Positions 27,479 to 36,251 are shown, counted from the stretch's first letter. The stretch is 54,037 bases of DNA from an uncultured Acidaminococcus sp. (GCA_900315205.1 OMYF01000011.1:1-54037); one strand, 5' to 3'. Numbers and translations: made by a program. The notes: generated by a model from the sequence alone, not told the origin.

Positions 27479-28174
27479 ATGAATTATTCAGAGATTGCAA
27501 ACAGTCTGGTATTGTGGTTGGCCTGCGGCTGCGGCGTAGCGCTGGTACTGTTCCAGGCGGCCGTGATGACGTACAAATCAGTGCAGGCAAGCAGACATTT
27601 GGGGATTACGTCGGAACAAATCAGGATGGCCATAAACAGTTCAGCCGTCGGTTCAGTTGGCCCAAGCCTGGCTATCCTGGCCGGCATGGTAGCTCTGTTG
27701 GTCAGTATGGGCGGCCCTATATCCTGGTTCCGGCTTTCCTATATCGGTGCCGTTGCGTACGAACTGATGGCTGCCGGTTTCGGTGCACAGGCCATGGGGG
27801 TTACGCTGGGCGGAGCGGATATGAATGCACTGGCTTTTGCCTGCGGGGTCTGGGTCATGACCCTGGGCTCCATCGGATGGGTGCTCTTCACAGCGCTCGC
27901 AACTCCGCATATGGATAAATTCCGCAACGTCCTTGCCGGAGGCCGTAAAGAACTGGTGCCGGTAGTTGCAGTCGGGGCAATGTGCGGTGCATTTTCCTAT
28001 CTGACGATCGACCGTGTGGTCCGGTTCAATTCCCAGACAGTGGCAGCGGTTGCCGGATTTATTGTAATGGGTGCTTTTACGAAATATAACATGAAAGCCA
28101 ATAAAAAGTGGATCCGTGAGTGGTCTTTCTGTATTTCCATGTTTGTCGGCATGATCATTTCTGTTCTGTTCTGA
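27479..28174 (+). CDS. DUF5058-type membrane protein
   Basis: A 231-residue integral membrane protein with about seven hydrophobic segments. Its N-terminus and the stretch SAVGSVGPSLAILAGMVALL resemble what I remember of the DUF5058 family, which has no established function. It starts with a GGAGGGG site 64 bases after the M20 gene. The next gene encodes a second membrane protein of similar size, and hydrolases flank the pair. The two may form a two-subunit importer for the hydrolase substrate (inference). Confidence 0.7.
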   Translation: MNYSEIANSLVLWLACGCGVALVLFQAAVMTYKSVQASRHLGITSEQIRMAINSSAVGSVGPSLAILAGMVALLVSMGGPISWFRLSYIGAVAYELMAAGFGAQAMGVTLGGADMNALAFACGVWVMTLGSIGWVLFTALATPHMDKFRNVLAGGRKELVPVVAVGAMCGAFSYLTIDRVVRFNSQTVAAVAGFIVMGAFTKYNMKANKKWIREWSFCISMFVGMIISVLF

Positions 28175-28259
28175 CAGACATGCCGCAAGCCGCGGCAGAT
28201 GGCTGACTTTGTACAGTGAGTGGCCGAACCTGGCAGGCTCGGCAGAAATGGAGGAAATC

Positions 28260-28979
28260 ATGGAAAATAATAATATGGAAAGAAACAAGGATTACTATGC
28301 TTCGACTTATATACCGTCCATCATTCGTTTTGGCCGCATCACAAACCTTTTGGGCGTTCTGTTTGCATTCTTCCCCGGCCTGGTACTTCTCTTTGTGTTT
28401 AAACTTGTTCCACCCGCCAGTGCGGTGCTGGCCGGCTTCATCATGCAGGCCAGTGTGTCCGGTGTATTTTGGTTCGTAGAACCAATTTCCTATTTTCCAG
28501 TCCTGGGTATTGCCGGCACATACATGTCATTCCTGTCAGGCAATATCGGCAATTTGCGCCTGCCGGCTTCTGTGGCGGCACAACAGGCTGCAAACGTGGA
28601 ACCCGGCACGGAAAAGGGTTCTGTCATTTCTACGATTGGTGTTGCTGTTTCCATCATCGTCAATGTACTGATGCTCACGGTCGGTGTGATTTTGGGTGCT
28701 CAGATCCTGGGTTCCATTCCGCCGGTTGTCAAGAATGCATTGAATAATATCCTTCCGGCACTGTTCGGTGCCATGCTGGCACAGCAGTTCATTCCCAATC
28801 CCAAAATCGGCTCCGTTGCTGTAGTGCTGACGAGCATCATGTTCTTTTTGTTCAAGAAGGGATTTTTGTCGTTCCTGCCGGGTATTCCCGTATATGCGAT
28901 TATCATCGTGGCAGTGTTCGGCACAATCTATATTGGACAGAAGATCGCAGCCAAGGACCTGAAAAAGGAAGCAAAATGA
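28260..28979 (+). CDS. Multi-pass membrane protein, likely partner of the DUF5058 protein
   Basis: This 239-residue protein has six or seven hydrophobic segments after a polar 25-residue N-terminus, and a lysine-rich end (AAKDLKKEAK). I do not recognise the family. A conserved-looking loop GNIGNLRLPASVAAQQAANV between segments could be a substrate or partner site. I chose the ATG at 28260 because GGAGG lies 5 bases upstream. Its place directly after the DUF5058 gene and before a hydrolase suggests that the two membrane proteins work together in transport. Confidence 0.65.
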   Translation: MENNNMERNKDYYASTYIPSIIRFGRITNLLGVLFAFFPGLVLLFVFKLVPPASAVLAGFIMQASVSGVFWFVEPISYFPVLGIAGTYMSFLSGNIGNLRLPASVAAQQAANVEPGTEKGSVISTIGVAVSIIVNVLMLTVGVILGAQILGSIPPVVKNALNNILPALFGAMLAQQFIPNPKIGSVAVVLTSIMFFLFKKGFLSFLPGIPVYAIIIVAVFGTIYIGQKIAAKDLKKEAK

Positions 28980-28980
28980 A

Positions 28981-29002
28981 GCAGCCGGCAAAACCGGGCT
29001 GC
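28981..29002 (+). repeat. Intercistronic hairpin between the membrane protein and the AbgB-like gene
   Basis: GCAGCCGG-CAAAA-CCGGGCTGC forms a GC-rich stem with one bulge in the 40-base gap. Without a T run it is more likely an RNA stability element than a terminator. Confidence 0.4.
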
Positions 29003-29019
29003 TGCAGAGGAGGCATATC

Positions 29020-30402
29020 ATGGATAAGCAAAAACTGTTTTCACTGGTAGAAGAGAATAAGGCGGCTATGGAAGAAATGGCCATGGATTTATGGAATCAT
29101 CCGGAATTGTCGCATGAGGAATTCCGTTCCAGTAAACTGCAGAAAGACTATCTGAAGGAACAGGGGTTCACGATTCGGGAAATTCCGAACAATCCAACAT
29201 CTTTTGTGGCTGAATTTGGTTCCGGACGCCCCATCATCGGGGTTACGGGCGAGTACGATGCTCTGCCGAAAATGTCTCAGAAGGTATGTTCCCATCGGGA
29301 ACCTGCCAAAACGGCAGATACTCCGGGTCATGCCTGCGGCCATAACCTCCTGGGAACCGGCGGTGTGGGTGCTGTCGTTGCCATAAAGAAAGTCATGGAG
29401 GCAGAAAATTTGCAGGGGACGGTTCGCTATTACGGGTGTGCGGCAGAAGAAACTCTTGCCGGCAAGCCGCTGATTGCGAGGGAAGGGGTCTTTGATGATC
29501 TTGATGCGTGCATCAGCTGGCATCCGTCCTTTATGAATACCATCTGGGGCTCCAGTTTCCTGGCGATGAATTCTCTGAAATTCCATTTCCAGGGGATTCC
29601 GTCCCATGCGGCAGCATCACCTGAAGCAGGGCGCAGCGCACTGGATGCTGTGGAATTGATGGACGTGGGCGCAAATTACCTGCGTGAGCATGTGCGGGAT
29701 TCAGTCCGCATCCACTATGCAATTACGAATGGAGGAGGTCTGCCCAACACCGTTCCTGCGGAGGCGGAAGTCTGGTATTATGTGCGTGCTCCCAAACGGG
29801 ATGAAGTTCGGGATACGACGAAGCGCCTGATCAAGATTGCCCAGGGCGCGGCGCTGATGACGGAAACGAAGATGGAGTTCAAACTGCTGGCAGGCTGCTA
29901 TGACGTGATATCAAATCATGTGTTGGGAGATTTGCTGTATAAGAATATGGAACTGACCGGCGGACCGGCGTTTGATGACCGGGACTATGCCTATGCCCGG
30001 GAATTTGAATCTCAGCTGGAACCGGCAGCCAGACAGTCCGTACTGAATTCGTATTTTGCCCCGGCAGAAGTCGCCCCGATGGAACTGGACCAGAAGGTCA
30101 TTGCCAACATCGATTACGGCAAAGTAATGGCCGGCTCTACTGATGTGGGTGACGTCAGTTATATTACACCCTTTGCCCAGATGACTGCTGCCTGCTGGCC
30201 CGTGGGGATTTCGTCCCACACCTGGATGTCCTGCGCCTGCACCGGATCGTCGATTGGCATGAAGGCCCTGCTGTTTGTTAGCAAGTCCCTTGCAGGCACT
30301 CTGTATGATCTGCTGACGCAGGAGGAAATCCTGCAGGCAGCGAAGAATGAATTTGCCAGAAGCCTTAATGGAGTGAAATACATTTCCCCGTTTGACGAAT
30401 GA
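29020..30402 (+). CDS. AbgB-like M20 amidohydrolase
   Basis: A 460-residue M20 metallohydrolase resembling AbgB, the B subunit of p-aminobenzoyl-glutamate hydrolase. Metal-site motifs are GEYDALP, TPGHACGHN, CAAEETLAG and a histidine in SSHTWM near the C-terminus. The dimerisation insert follows GIPSHAAASPEAG. In E. coli AbgB acts with AbgA; here the other M20 gene of the operon could fill that role, or the enzyme may be a homodimer with another amide substrate. It has a GAGGAGG site and follows the membrane pair. Confidence 0.88.
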   Translation: MDKQKLFSLVEENKAAMEEMAMDLWNHPELSHEEFRSSKLQKDYLKEQGFTIREIPNNPTSFVAEFGSGRPIIGVTGEYDALPKMSQKVCSHREPAKTADTPGHACGHNLLGTGGVGAVVAIKKVMEAENLQGTVRYYGCAAEETLAGKPLIAREGVFDDLDACISWHPSFMNTIWGSSFLAMNSLKFHFQGIPSHAAASPEAGRSALDAVELMDVGANYLREHVRDSVRIHYAITNGGGLPNTVPAEAEVWYYVRAPKRDEVRDTTKRLIKIAQGAALMTETKMEFKLLAGCYDVISNHVLGDLLYKNMELTGGPAFDDRDYAYAREFESQLEPAARQSVLNSYFAPAEVAPMELDQKVIANIDYGKVMAGSTDVGDVSYITPFAQMTAACWPVGISSHTWMSCACTGSSIGMKALLFVSKSLAGTLYDLLTQEEILQAAKNEFARSLNGVKYISPFDE

Positions 30403-30416
30403 CCGAGGTGGCTTTT

Positions 30417-31460
30417 ATGAAGATAACAGTGATTGGATCCGGTGCCATCGGCGGCGTGGTCGGCGCCTGCCTGACGCGGGGCGGCTGTGATGTGATGATG
30501 CTGGATGTGGTGCCGGAACATGTGAAAAAGATGCAGGAAGACGGCCTGGTCCTCGTTACACCGGAAGGCAGGGAAGTCATTCCGGTTCGGGCTGATACAG
30601 TGGATCATTTTCTGAAAACGGCAAAAGAAAAGCTGGAGTGTGTACTTTTGTGTGTGAAGGCACAGTTTACGTGCAGTGCACTGCAGCCATTCTTACCGCT
30701 GATGGATAAAGACAGCTTCGTCATTTCCGTGCAAAACGGCCTGTGTGAGTATGAAATTGCAAAACTTGTGGGGCCGGAACGGACGCTGTGCGGATTTGTC
30801 AATATCTTTGCCGATTATCTCGAGCCGGGCATCGTAAACTATGGGGGTAAAGGAGCTCTGGCAATTGGAGAGATGGACGGCACCATTACGCCCCGGTTAA
30901 AATCGCTGGAAAAGGAACTGAAGGGACTGGACCGGTTGGAAATCAGCGATAATGTCTTTGGTTATCTCTGGGGCAAACTGGGGTATGCAGACATTTTGAC
31001 GGCTACAGCGCTGACGAATGAAACGATGGCCGATGTGATTGACAATACAAAATACCGCGTCATGCTGATGGATCTGGCATCGGAAGTATTGGAAGTGGCA
31101 GTCCGCAAACATGTGCGCCTGATCCCGTTTGATGACTGGGACCCGGCAGACGCTTATCCCCGCACCAATCGAAACCTGGATAAAATGAACCGGCAGCTGG
31201 ATATCCATGTGCAGCGGCTCCGCTCCTATACCAAGGTGCACAGTGGTATCTGGCGGGACATCGCTGTGCGGCACCGCAAGACGGAAATGCGTGCGCAATT
31301 GATGCCGGTTGTCAGGATGGGCGGAGAATTCGGATTGGACTTGCCGCTGACCCGCCTGAATCTGGATCTGCTGGATGAGATACAGGAGGGAAAACGAGAT
31401 TTTTCCATGCAAAATCTGGATATCCTGCTGGAGAAGGACTGCGAACTGTATCACAAATAA
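30417..31460 (+). CDS. 2-dehydropantoate 2-reductase family protein (ApbA/PanE-like)
   Basis: A 347-residue NADP-dependent reductase of the ketopantoate reductase family. The Rossmann start is ITVIGSGAIGGVVGACL, with family stretches VKAQFT and SVQNGL, and the helical C-terminal domain includes the K of GYLWGKLGYAD. The C-terminus is about 40 residues longer than typical PanE. It sits at the end of a hydrolase operon with no pantothenate genes, so it more likely reduces another 2-oxo acid. I prefer the ATG at 30417 (GAGG 8 bases upstream) to the ATG overlapping the previous stop. Confidence 0.82.
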   Translation: MKITVIGSGAIGGVVGACLTRGGCDVMMLDVVPEHVKKMQEDGLVLVTPEGREVIPVRADTVDHFLKTAKEKLECVLLCVKAQFTCSALQPFLPLMDKDSFVISVQNGLCEYEIAKLVGPERTLCGFVNIFADYLEPGIVNYGGKGALAIGEMDGTITPRLKSLEKELKGLDRLEISDNVFGYLWGKLGYADILTATALTNETMADVIDNTKYRVMLMDLASEVLEVAVRKHVRLIPFDDWDPADAYPRTNRNLDKMNRQLDIHVQRLRSYTKVHSGIWRDIAVRHRKTEMRAQLMPVVRMGGEFGLDLPLTRLNLDLLDEIQEGKRDFSMQNLDILLEKDCELYHK

Positions 31461-31611
31461 ACCGGTTGTACATTTTCTCCCATCGTAGATGAAATCACCG
31501 CTGACAGAGGAAATCTGCTGCAGATGGTCAAGAGTGCAGTGGTCCAGGTCAGTTTAGGTGTATAAAGGAACAGGAGCGGACCGGAAAGATCCGGACCTGA
31601 GGGTTAAGAGG
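31461..31611. other. Intergenic region after the DUF5058 operon
   Basis: I see no gene. A small CCGGA-AAGA-TCCGG stem lies near 31580. No clear plus-strand terminator for the seven-gene operon is visible. Confidence 0.4.
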
Positions 31612-31664
31612 GTAAAAAGAGAAGGGCCGTGAAGGAATGATGGCTTCATTTCTTCACGGCCCCT
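31612..31664 (-). terminator. Terminator of the phosphatase/ABC operon
   Basis: On the minus strand GGGCCGTGAAG pairs with CTTCACGGCCC and is followed by TTCTCTTTTT. Confidence 0.85.
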
Positions 31665-31731
31665 CTGGCCATGCAAATCATTGGAATGGACCCCACAGCT
31701 GATAAAGCAGCGCTTCCCGGGAAGGTACAGC

Positions 31732-32964
31732 TTACAGTTCTACCGCATCGACTTTGCGGCGCAGCCAGAGGACCATGGGTCCCCAGCTGACGATGATGCC
31801 GATGACGCAGACTGCTGCCAGCATCAAAATGGTCGGCAGGGTCAGTGTGACGGGCATCGTCACTGCTGTCGACGTGCCGACGGCATGGGAGACAAGTCCG
31901 CAGACGCCCGTGCCGAGCAGACCGCCCAGAATTGTGCCGCCGAGGACGAGGAAAGTGTCCTGCCAGAGCCAGAGCAGGGCGATCTGTCTGTCACTGGCGC
32001 CCAGGGCCCGGATGACCGCATATTCCTGCATCCGCGTGAGGGTCGAGAGATAGGATGTGACGCTCACGATGACGAGGGAAAGCAGCAGCAGGAAGGCTCC
32101 CACGGGACGCCACATTTTTTCGCCCCGTCCCATCAGGTTGAAGAACTGGACGATGACCTGGGCCGGAAAGACGAGCTGTGCGTCCTTCCGGGACTGGTAT
32201 CTGGACGCCAGCTGGTACGCTTCGCTGTAGCCGACGGGTTCGACGAGGATGGCACTGACTTCATTGCTGTGGTCGGTGCTGACCCGGGCCGCTGCTGGAG
32301 CCAGTTTGGGTTTAGCGGCATCCTTATGCTCATGGAGTTCCCAGATGGATTCGATCGGGGTCAGGATGGCCTGATCATAGGGACCTTTGACATCCTTCAG
32401 GACCCCGACGACGGTAAAGGGGTGGTCCGCGTGGGCGTGTTTGCTCTTGGGCAGGAGCCCATGGGTCGAGACGAACTGATCCCCCGGTTTCAGCTTCAGA
32501 TTTTTGGCAACGGCACTGCCGATGACCGCTTCGAAGGGCTTTTCAAAAGTCCGGCCTGCGGCGGGTGAGAGCCATAGCGGTGCTTTGGGTGAAGAACGCA
32601 TCGCAAAGATATCGGCTGAAGCGCCGACGATGCGGTAGCCTTTGTAGGAATCTCCGAAAGCAAGGGGAACGGCACTCTTGACGAGCTTTTTCTGTTCCTG
32701 CAGCTTCGTGACTTCTGAAAAAGGCAGATTGGGCAGCGGATGGTCCTGCAGGAATACCGTATTGAGGACGAGCTGATGCTGGCTTCCGGGCGAGCTCACG
32801 AGCAGACTGAAGGGTTCGGTCGCAAGAGTGAGGCCCTGCTGCAGTCCCTGATGGAGCGTAGCGATGAAGACGCTGATGCCGACGGCGAGAGCGATGCTGA
32901 GCAGGAGCAGCCCCGTCGTCACAGGTCTGCGGAAAAGTTGTTTACAGGCCAGTCTGCGCAGCAT
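31732..32964 (-). CDS. FtsX/MacB-type ABC transporter permease
   Basis: A 410-residue permease with one N-terminal membrane helix (about 15-35), a large extracytoplasmic domain (about 40-270) and three C-terminal helices, the layout of FtsX/MacB/LolC permeases. These do not import solutes but use ATP to drive work outside the membrane, such as lipid or peptide extrusion or enzyme activation. It overlaps the ATPase gene by 23 bases and has an AAGGAGG ribosome site within that gene. Its partners upstream in the operon are an exported CPFC protein and an exported phosphatase. Confidence 0.87.
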   Translation of the reverse strand: MLRRLACKQLFRRPVTTGLLLLSIALAVGISVFIATLHQGLQQGLTLATEPFSLLVSSPGSQHQLVLNTVFLQDHPLPNLPFSEVTKLQEQKKLVKSAVPLAFGDSYKGYRIVGASADIFAMRSSPKAPLWLSPAAGRTFEKPFEAVIGSAVAKNLKLKPGDQFVSTHGLLPKSKHAHADHPFTVVGVLKDVKGPYDQAILTPIESIWELHEHKDAAKPKLAPAAARVSTDHSNEVSAILVEPVGYSEAYQLASRYQSRKDAQLVFPAQVIVQFFNLMGRGEKMWRPVGAFLLLLSLVIVSVTSYLSTLTRMQEYAVIRALGASDRQIALLWLWQDTFLVLGGTILGGLLGTGVCGLVSHAVGTSTAVTMPVTLTLPTILMLAAVCVIGIIVSWGPMVLWLRRKVDAVEL

Positions 32965-33625
32965 GCCGGCCTCCTTTCTCCAGGGACAGACGGTGCTCGA
33001 AAGCGTCGATCACCAGAGGGTCATGGCTTGCGATGAGGAGCAGCGCTCCGTGGGTCCGCACATAGGACTGGAGCAGATCGATGACGATTTTGCTGTTCAC
33101 CGCGTCAAGATTGGCTGTCGGTTCATCCGCCAGGAGGAGCGGCGGTTCTTTGATCAGCGCCCGGGCGACTGCCACCCGCTGCTGTTCACCCTGGCTGAGT
33201 GCGTCAGGGTACTGGCTGAGGAGCTCCGTAATTCCCATCCGGGCGGACAGGGAGGCAAGGCGTTCCTGTGCATCTTTTTCCGGCACGCCGCCGAACCAGG
33301 CTCCTGTCAGGATATTCTCCCGTACTGTGAGAAAAGGCAGCAGATCGAACTTCTGGAACACATATCCGATGGACAGGGCGCGCCAGCGGTCAAGGGACTG
33401 TACGGCCTCCGGTCCGGTCAGCTCCTTGCCTTCCCAGGCAATCCTGCCTTTGGTCGGATGGATCAGCCCGGAGATGCAGTGCAGCAGCGTGGATTTGCCG
33501 CTGCCGCTGGGTCCCGTGATGCACCAGGCACTGCTTTTTTCCGCGGTGAAGTGGGGAAGGGACAGGGCCGTGATCGTCCCGCGTCCATCCTGGTAGACCT
33601 GGACCAGGTCCGTAATTTCGAGCAT
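32942..33625 (-). CDS. ABC transporter ATP-binding protein (LolD/MacB type)
   Basis: This 227-residue ATPase powers the FtsX-like permease encoded next. Walker A is GPSGSGKST, the signature is LSQGEQQRVAVARAL, Walker B is LLLADEPTA and the switch histidine lies in IASHDP. It has a perfect AAGGAGG site. It begins 10 bases after the CPFC protein gene, so the two are translationally close. Confidence 0.92.
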   Translation of the reverse strand: MLEITDLVQVYQDGRGTITALSLPHFTAEKSSAWCITGPSGSGKSTLLHCISGLIHPTKGRIAWEGKELTGPEAVQSLDRWRALSIGYVFQKFDLLPFLTVRENILTGAWFGGVPEKDAQERLASLSARMGITELLSQYPDALSQGEQQRVAVARALIKEPPLLLADEPTANLDAVNSKIVIDLLQSYVRTHGALLLIASHDPLVIDAFEHRLSLEKGGRHAAQTGL

Positions 33626-33635
33626 GGCGGCCTCC

Positions 33636-34082
33636 TTACTCCACGGACGCGTTCAGCAGGCGGACCTGGCTGACGAATCCCGTTTCATTGTCCACATAGC
33701 TGCCCAGGTCAAGGGTCCCTGTAACGGACACTTCCTGATCGTAAGGCAGGGCTTCCACGGAGCCGTCCACATAGACCACGACGATGTTGTAGGGCCAGTC
33801 CGCATCGGTGGAGCAGAATGGACAGACGGACATCGGTGTTTCCGTGAGGACGAAGAAGTCTATGGACGGTTTGAGGGGCGGGGCCATATAGCCCGTCATC
33901 GTGACCTCGCTGCCGTTCAGTCCCGTCATCTTATCTGAAAAAGTCAGGCCTTCAGAGGTGGAAGCGCCGCTGTACATTTCAGAAAAGTCCAGAGACGCCG
34001 CAAGGGCCCCCGCAGGGAGGCCCAGGACAGCGAGTATGAGGAGTGTTGAAAGCGATTTCTTCACGACTCCGAAGAGGCTCAT
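33636..34082 (-). CDS. Exported protein with CPFC motif
   Basis: A 148-residue protein with a clear signal peptide (hydrophobic 11-27, cut near ALA-A28). The mature part is a small beta-rich domain with C87-P-F-C90 followed by STDADWP. The CXXC could bind a metal or act as a redox pair. The layout GYM...CPFC resembles DUF3299-like periplasmic proteins, but I am not sure of that match. The start overlaps the phosphatase stop by 4 bases (ATGA), so the two are coupled. It may be the substrate-side partner of the ABC system. Confidence 0.7.
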   Translation of the reverse strand: MSLFGVVKKSLSTLLILAVLGLPAGALAASLDFSEMYSGASTSEGLTFSDKMTGLNGSEVTMTGYMAPPLKPSIDFFVLTETPMSVCPFCSTDADWPYNIVVVYVDGSVEALPYDQEVSVTGTLDLGSYVDNETGFVSQVRLLNASVE

Positions 34083-35971
34083 TTTTTAGCACCTTCAGAC
34101 GTGAACGGCACTTCCGGCGTGCCTTTGTTGGCATCGACGCCGAGGGCACGGAGGATACCGAAGAAGACTTCCGTGTTGTCCATGACGCCGTGGAAGTATT
34201 CGGATCCGGGGCCCTGTGCCATCAGGACGACATCGTCAGCGGAATGGCATTCCTGAGTCTCGCCGGTCGTGGTCGGCAGATCGCCTTCTACCAGACGGGC
34301 ACCCTGAGGAGCGCGTTTCGGATTGGCGATGACTTTGCCGCTGGCATCCACCGTGGCAGGGACGGTCGGTTCAGGCTGGAAGCGGTAGTTTTCGTAATGA
34401 TCCGGGGCGTTGGCGTACTGGACGGCCAGGGTCACATCCGGATCCGGGTTGTCAGGGAAACCATCGTGGTTGGCATCGACGAAGGTGGGCCACTTGGCGT
34501 CGCCATAGACGCGGACGGCTTCACGGCCGGTCTTGCCGTTTTCTTCCTTGTACGTGCCGGAGATGCTGATGCCGTGTGCATGGTCAGCCACGACGATGAT
34601 CAGGGTATCGTCATTGTGCTTTTTGGCGTAGTCCTGAGCCCATTCGATGGTCTTGTCGAATTCGATGGTATCGTAGGTGGAACGCTGCCAGTCCATCGTG
34701 TGCAGCTGCTTGTCGATGCTGCCGCCTTCGCTCATCAGGAAGAAGCCGTTCGGATTCTTTTCGAGCACGGAAACAGCTTTTTTGGTCATGTCGAGCAGGC
34801 CCGGCTGATCCATGAAGCCTTTCAGGACTTTCGGGTTCTTGGGCAGGAATTCACGGTCCATGTAGACGTTCATATGGTTCATCGTGAAGAGGCCGAGGAT
34901 CGGTTTGTCACCTTTCAGCGCATTGAGTTCCGTCTTCGTGCCGGCGAACTCATAGCCTTTATTTTTGAATTCGGTGATCAGGTTGCGGTTGTCCTTGCGC
35001 TTGGAGCCGGGCGTGGAATTCGGCAGGAAGAACTGGGCACCGCCGCCCATCACGACTTCAGGGGGATTGTTGCGGTTCAGGAATTCGCTGGCGATGAAGT
35101 TCTGTTCGGCACGGCGGCGCGTGTGGCTCGTCACAGCGGCCGGGGTCGCGTCGGTGACAGCTGCCGTGGTGACCATGCCGTAGGCCATCTTTTTGCTGCG
35201 GGACAGGATCTCTGCAGCCGTTTCGACTTTCGGGTCATCCAGCGGATCCTTGGTCTTGTTTTCGTAGACGCCCATGGCGTTTACGACGGATTTATTGCCG
35301 GTCATATAGGCGGACATGGAGTTTGCCGAGTCCGTTACGATGGAATCGTAGCCGGAAGTGGTGATGAGTGCCATGTTCGGCATTTTTTCCATGGCCAGGA
35401 CATCATTGAATTTCCCGTCGGACATGCCCTTGGAGAGGATGCGGCCCAGTTCCTTGGCCTGCATGCTCATGCCGTCGCCGATGAAGAGGATGACGTTCTT
35501 CGCTTTTTTGGGAGCGGCTTCCTTGACGACGTTGTAACCGGCCTTTCTCGTCATGGTGCCGGTGATGCCGTTTGCCGTGGCAGCTACGGTGCGCGCACCG
35601 GGTTTGGCAAAGGTGACGTTGTTGATCCGGTAGGAGATGTGGTCTCCGTAATTGGTCACGGCAGCCTGTTTATTGAAGACCTTCTGGGCATCGACGCCGT
35701 CGATGGTAACCTTTTCTCCCGTGCTGCCGGTCGGAAATTCCACTTCGAAGTCGAAGCGCTGACCAGCCCACAGTTTTGCCCGGTTGATGGGCAGGATCGT
35801 GATGGCTTCACTGTTTGCTGCCTTTGCGGCATTGCTGTGGAATTCAGCTTCCTGGGAAAGCGCTGCGGGAGCGGCGGGTGCTGCGGCACTTGCCAGCGCA
35901 CCGAAGCCCATGGTCAGGGCACCGGCGAGGGAAAGCCGGACCAGTACGCGAAGATGACGGTTTACGTTCAT
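34079..35971 (-). CDS. Exported alkaline phosphatase with N-terminal extension
   Basis: A 630-residue secreted phosphomonoesterase. The signal peptide (about 1-29) is followed by an extra domain of about 120 residues (30-155) not found in E. coli PhoA, possibly Ig-like. The catalytic domain has the metal motif GDG (D166), the nucleophile S215 in TDSANSM, MSEGGSIDKQLH, VVADHAHG and the late histidine in ECHSADDV, so all metal ligands appear present. An AGGAGG site precedes the ATG. Pho-box-like repeats upstream suggest induction by phosphate starvation. It leads a four-gene operon with an ABC system. Confidence 0.9.
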   Translation of the reverse strand: MNVNRHLRVLVRLSLAGALTMGFGALASAAAPAAPAALSQEAEFHSNAAKAANSEAITILPINRAKLWAGQRFDFEVEFPTGSTGEKVTIDGVDAQKVFNKQAAVTNYGDHISYRINNVTFAKPGARTVAATANGITGTMTRKAGYNVVKEAAPKKAKNVILFIGDGMSMQAKELGRILSKGMSDGKFNDVLAMEKMPNMALITTSGYDSIVTDSANSMSAYMTGNKSVVNAMGVYENKTKDPLDDPKVETAAEILSRSKKMAYGMVTTAAVTDATPAAVTSHTRRRAEQNFIASEFLNRNNPPEVVMGGGAQFFLPNSTPGSKRKDNRNLITEFKNKGYEFAGTKTELNALKGDKPILGLFTMNHMNVYMDREFLPKNPKVLKGFMDQPGLLDMTKKAVSVLEKNPNGFFLMSEGGSIDKQLHTMDWQRSTYDTIEFDKTIEWAQDYAKKHNDDTLIIVVADHAHGISISGTYKEENGKTGREAVRVYGDAKWPTFVDANHDGFPDNPDPDVTLAVQYANAPDHYENYRFQPEPTVPATVDASGKVIANPKRAPQGARLVEGDLPTTTGETQECHSADDVVLMAQGPGSEYFHGVMDNTEVFFGILRALGVDANKGTPEVPFTSEGAKK

Positions 35972-35999
35972 AGATATTGCCTCCTACCTTTTCATTGAT

Positions 36000-36031
36000 C
36001 TGAGGAACTCCTCTCCTGGAAGTTCCCTGAG
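36000..36031 (-). promoter_or_regulatory. Hairpin in the phosphatase mRNA leader
   Basis: On the minus strand CTCAGGGAACT pairs with AGTTCCTCAG (one bulge) just before the ribosome site region. It may affect message stability or translation. Confidence 0.4.
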
Positions 36032-36049
36032 CTTATTTGCTTCGAAGGT

Positions 36050-36105
36050 AGTGTAGCATGGGGAATTGGTAGTCTCTGAAAAATAGCGGTAAAAACAAAG
36101 TAAAA
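36050..36105 (-). promoter_or_regulatory. Pho-box-like repeats and -10 box of the phosphatase operon
   Basis: On the minus strand TTTTAC, TTTTAC and TTTTTC start at plus 36105, 36094 and 36083, that is at exact 11-base intervals, and a TACACT -10 box lies at plus 36050-36055. This matches the spacing of PhoP sites in Firmicutes (6-mers with 5-base gaps). There is no good -35, as expected of an activator-dependent promoter. Confidence 0.6.
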
Positions 36106-36251
36106 GATTGGGCGGGCATGTAAAAGCCCGGTAAAGCGAAAGGGCGGACCGGCGGGAACGCTGCAGCGGAGGATGCGGAGCAGCGGCGGCAGCATCGTCC
36201 GGCCGGACTGCCGGTCTTTCTGCAAAGTTTCTGGCCGGATCCCATCCGGTA

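Noticed and set aside
34043..35998. 651-residue plus-strand open frame over the phosphatase
   Set aside because: The minus-strand phosphatase has all family motifs and a signal peptide; this frame has none.
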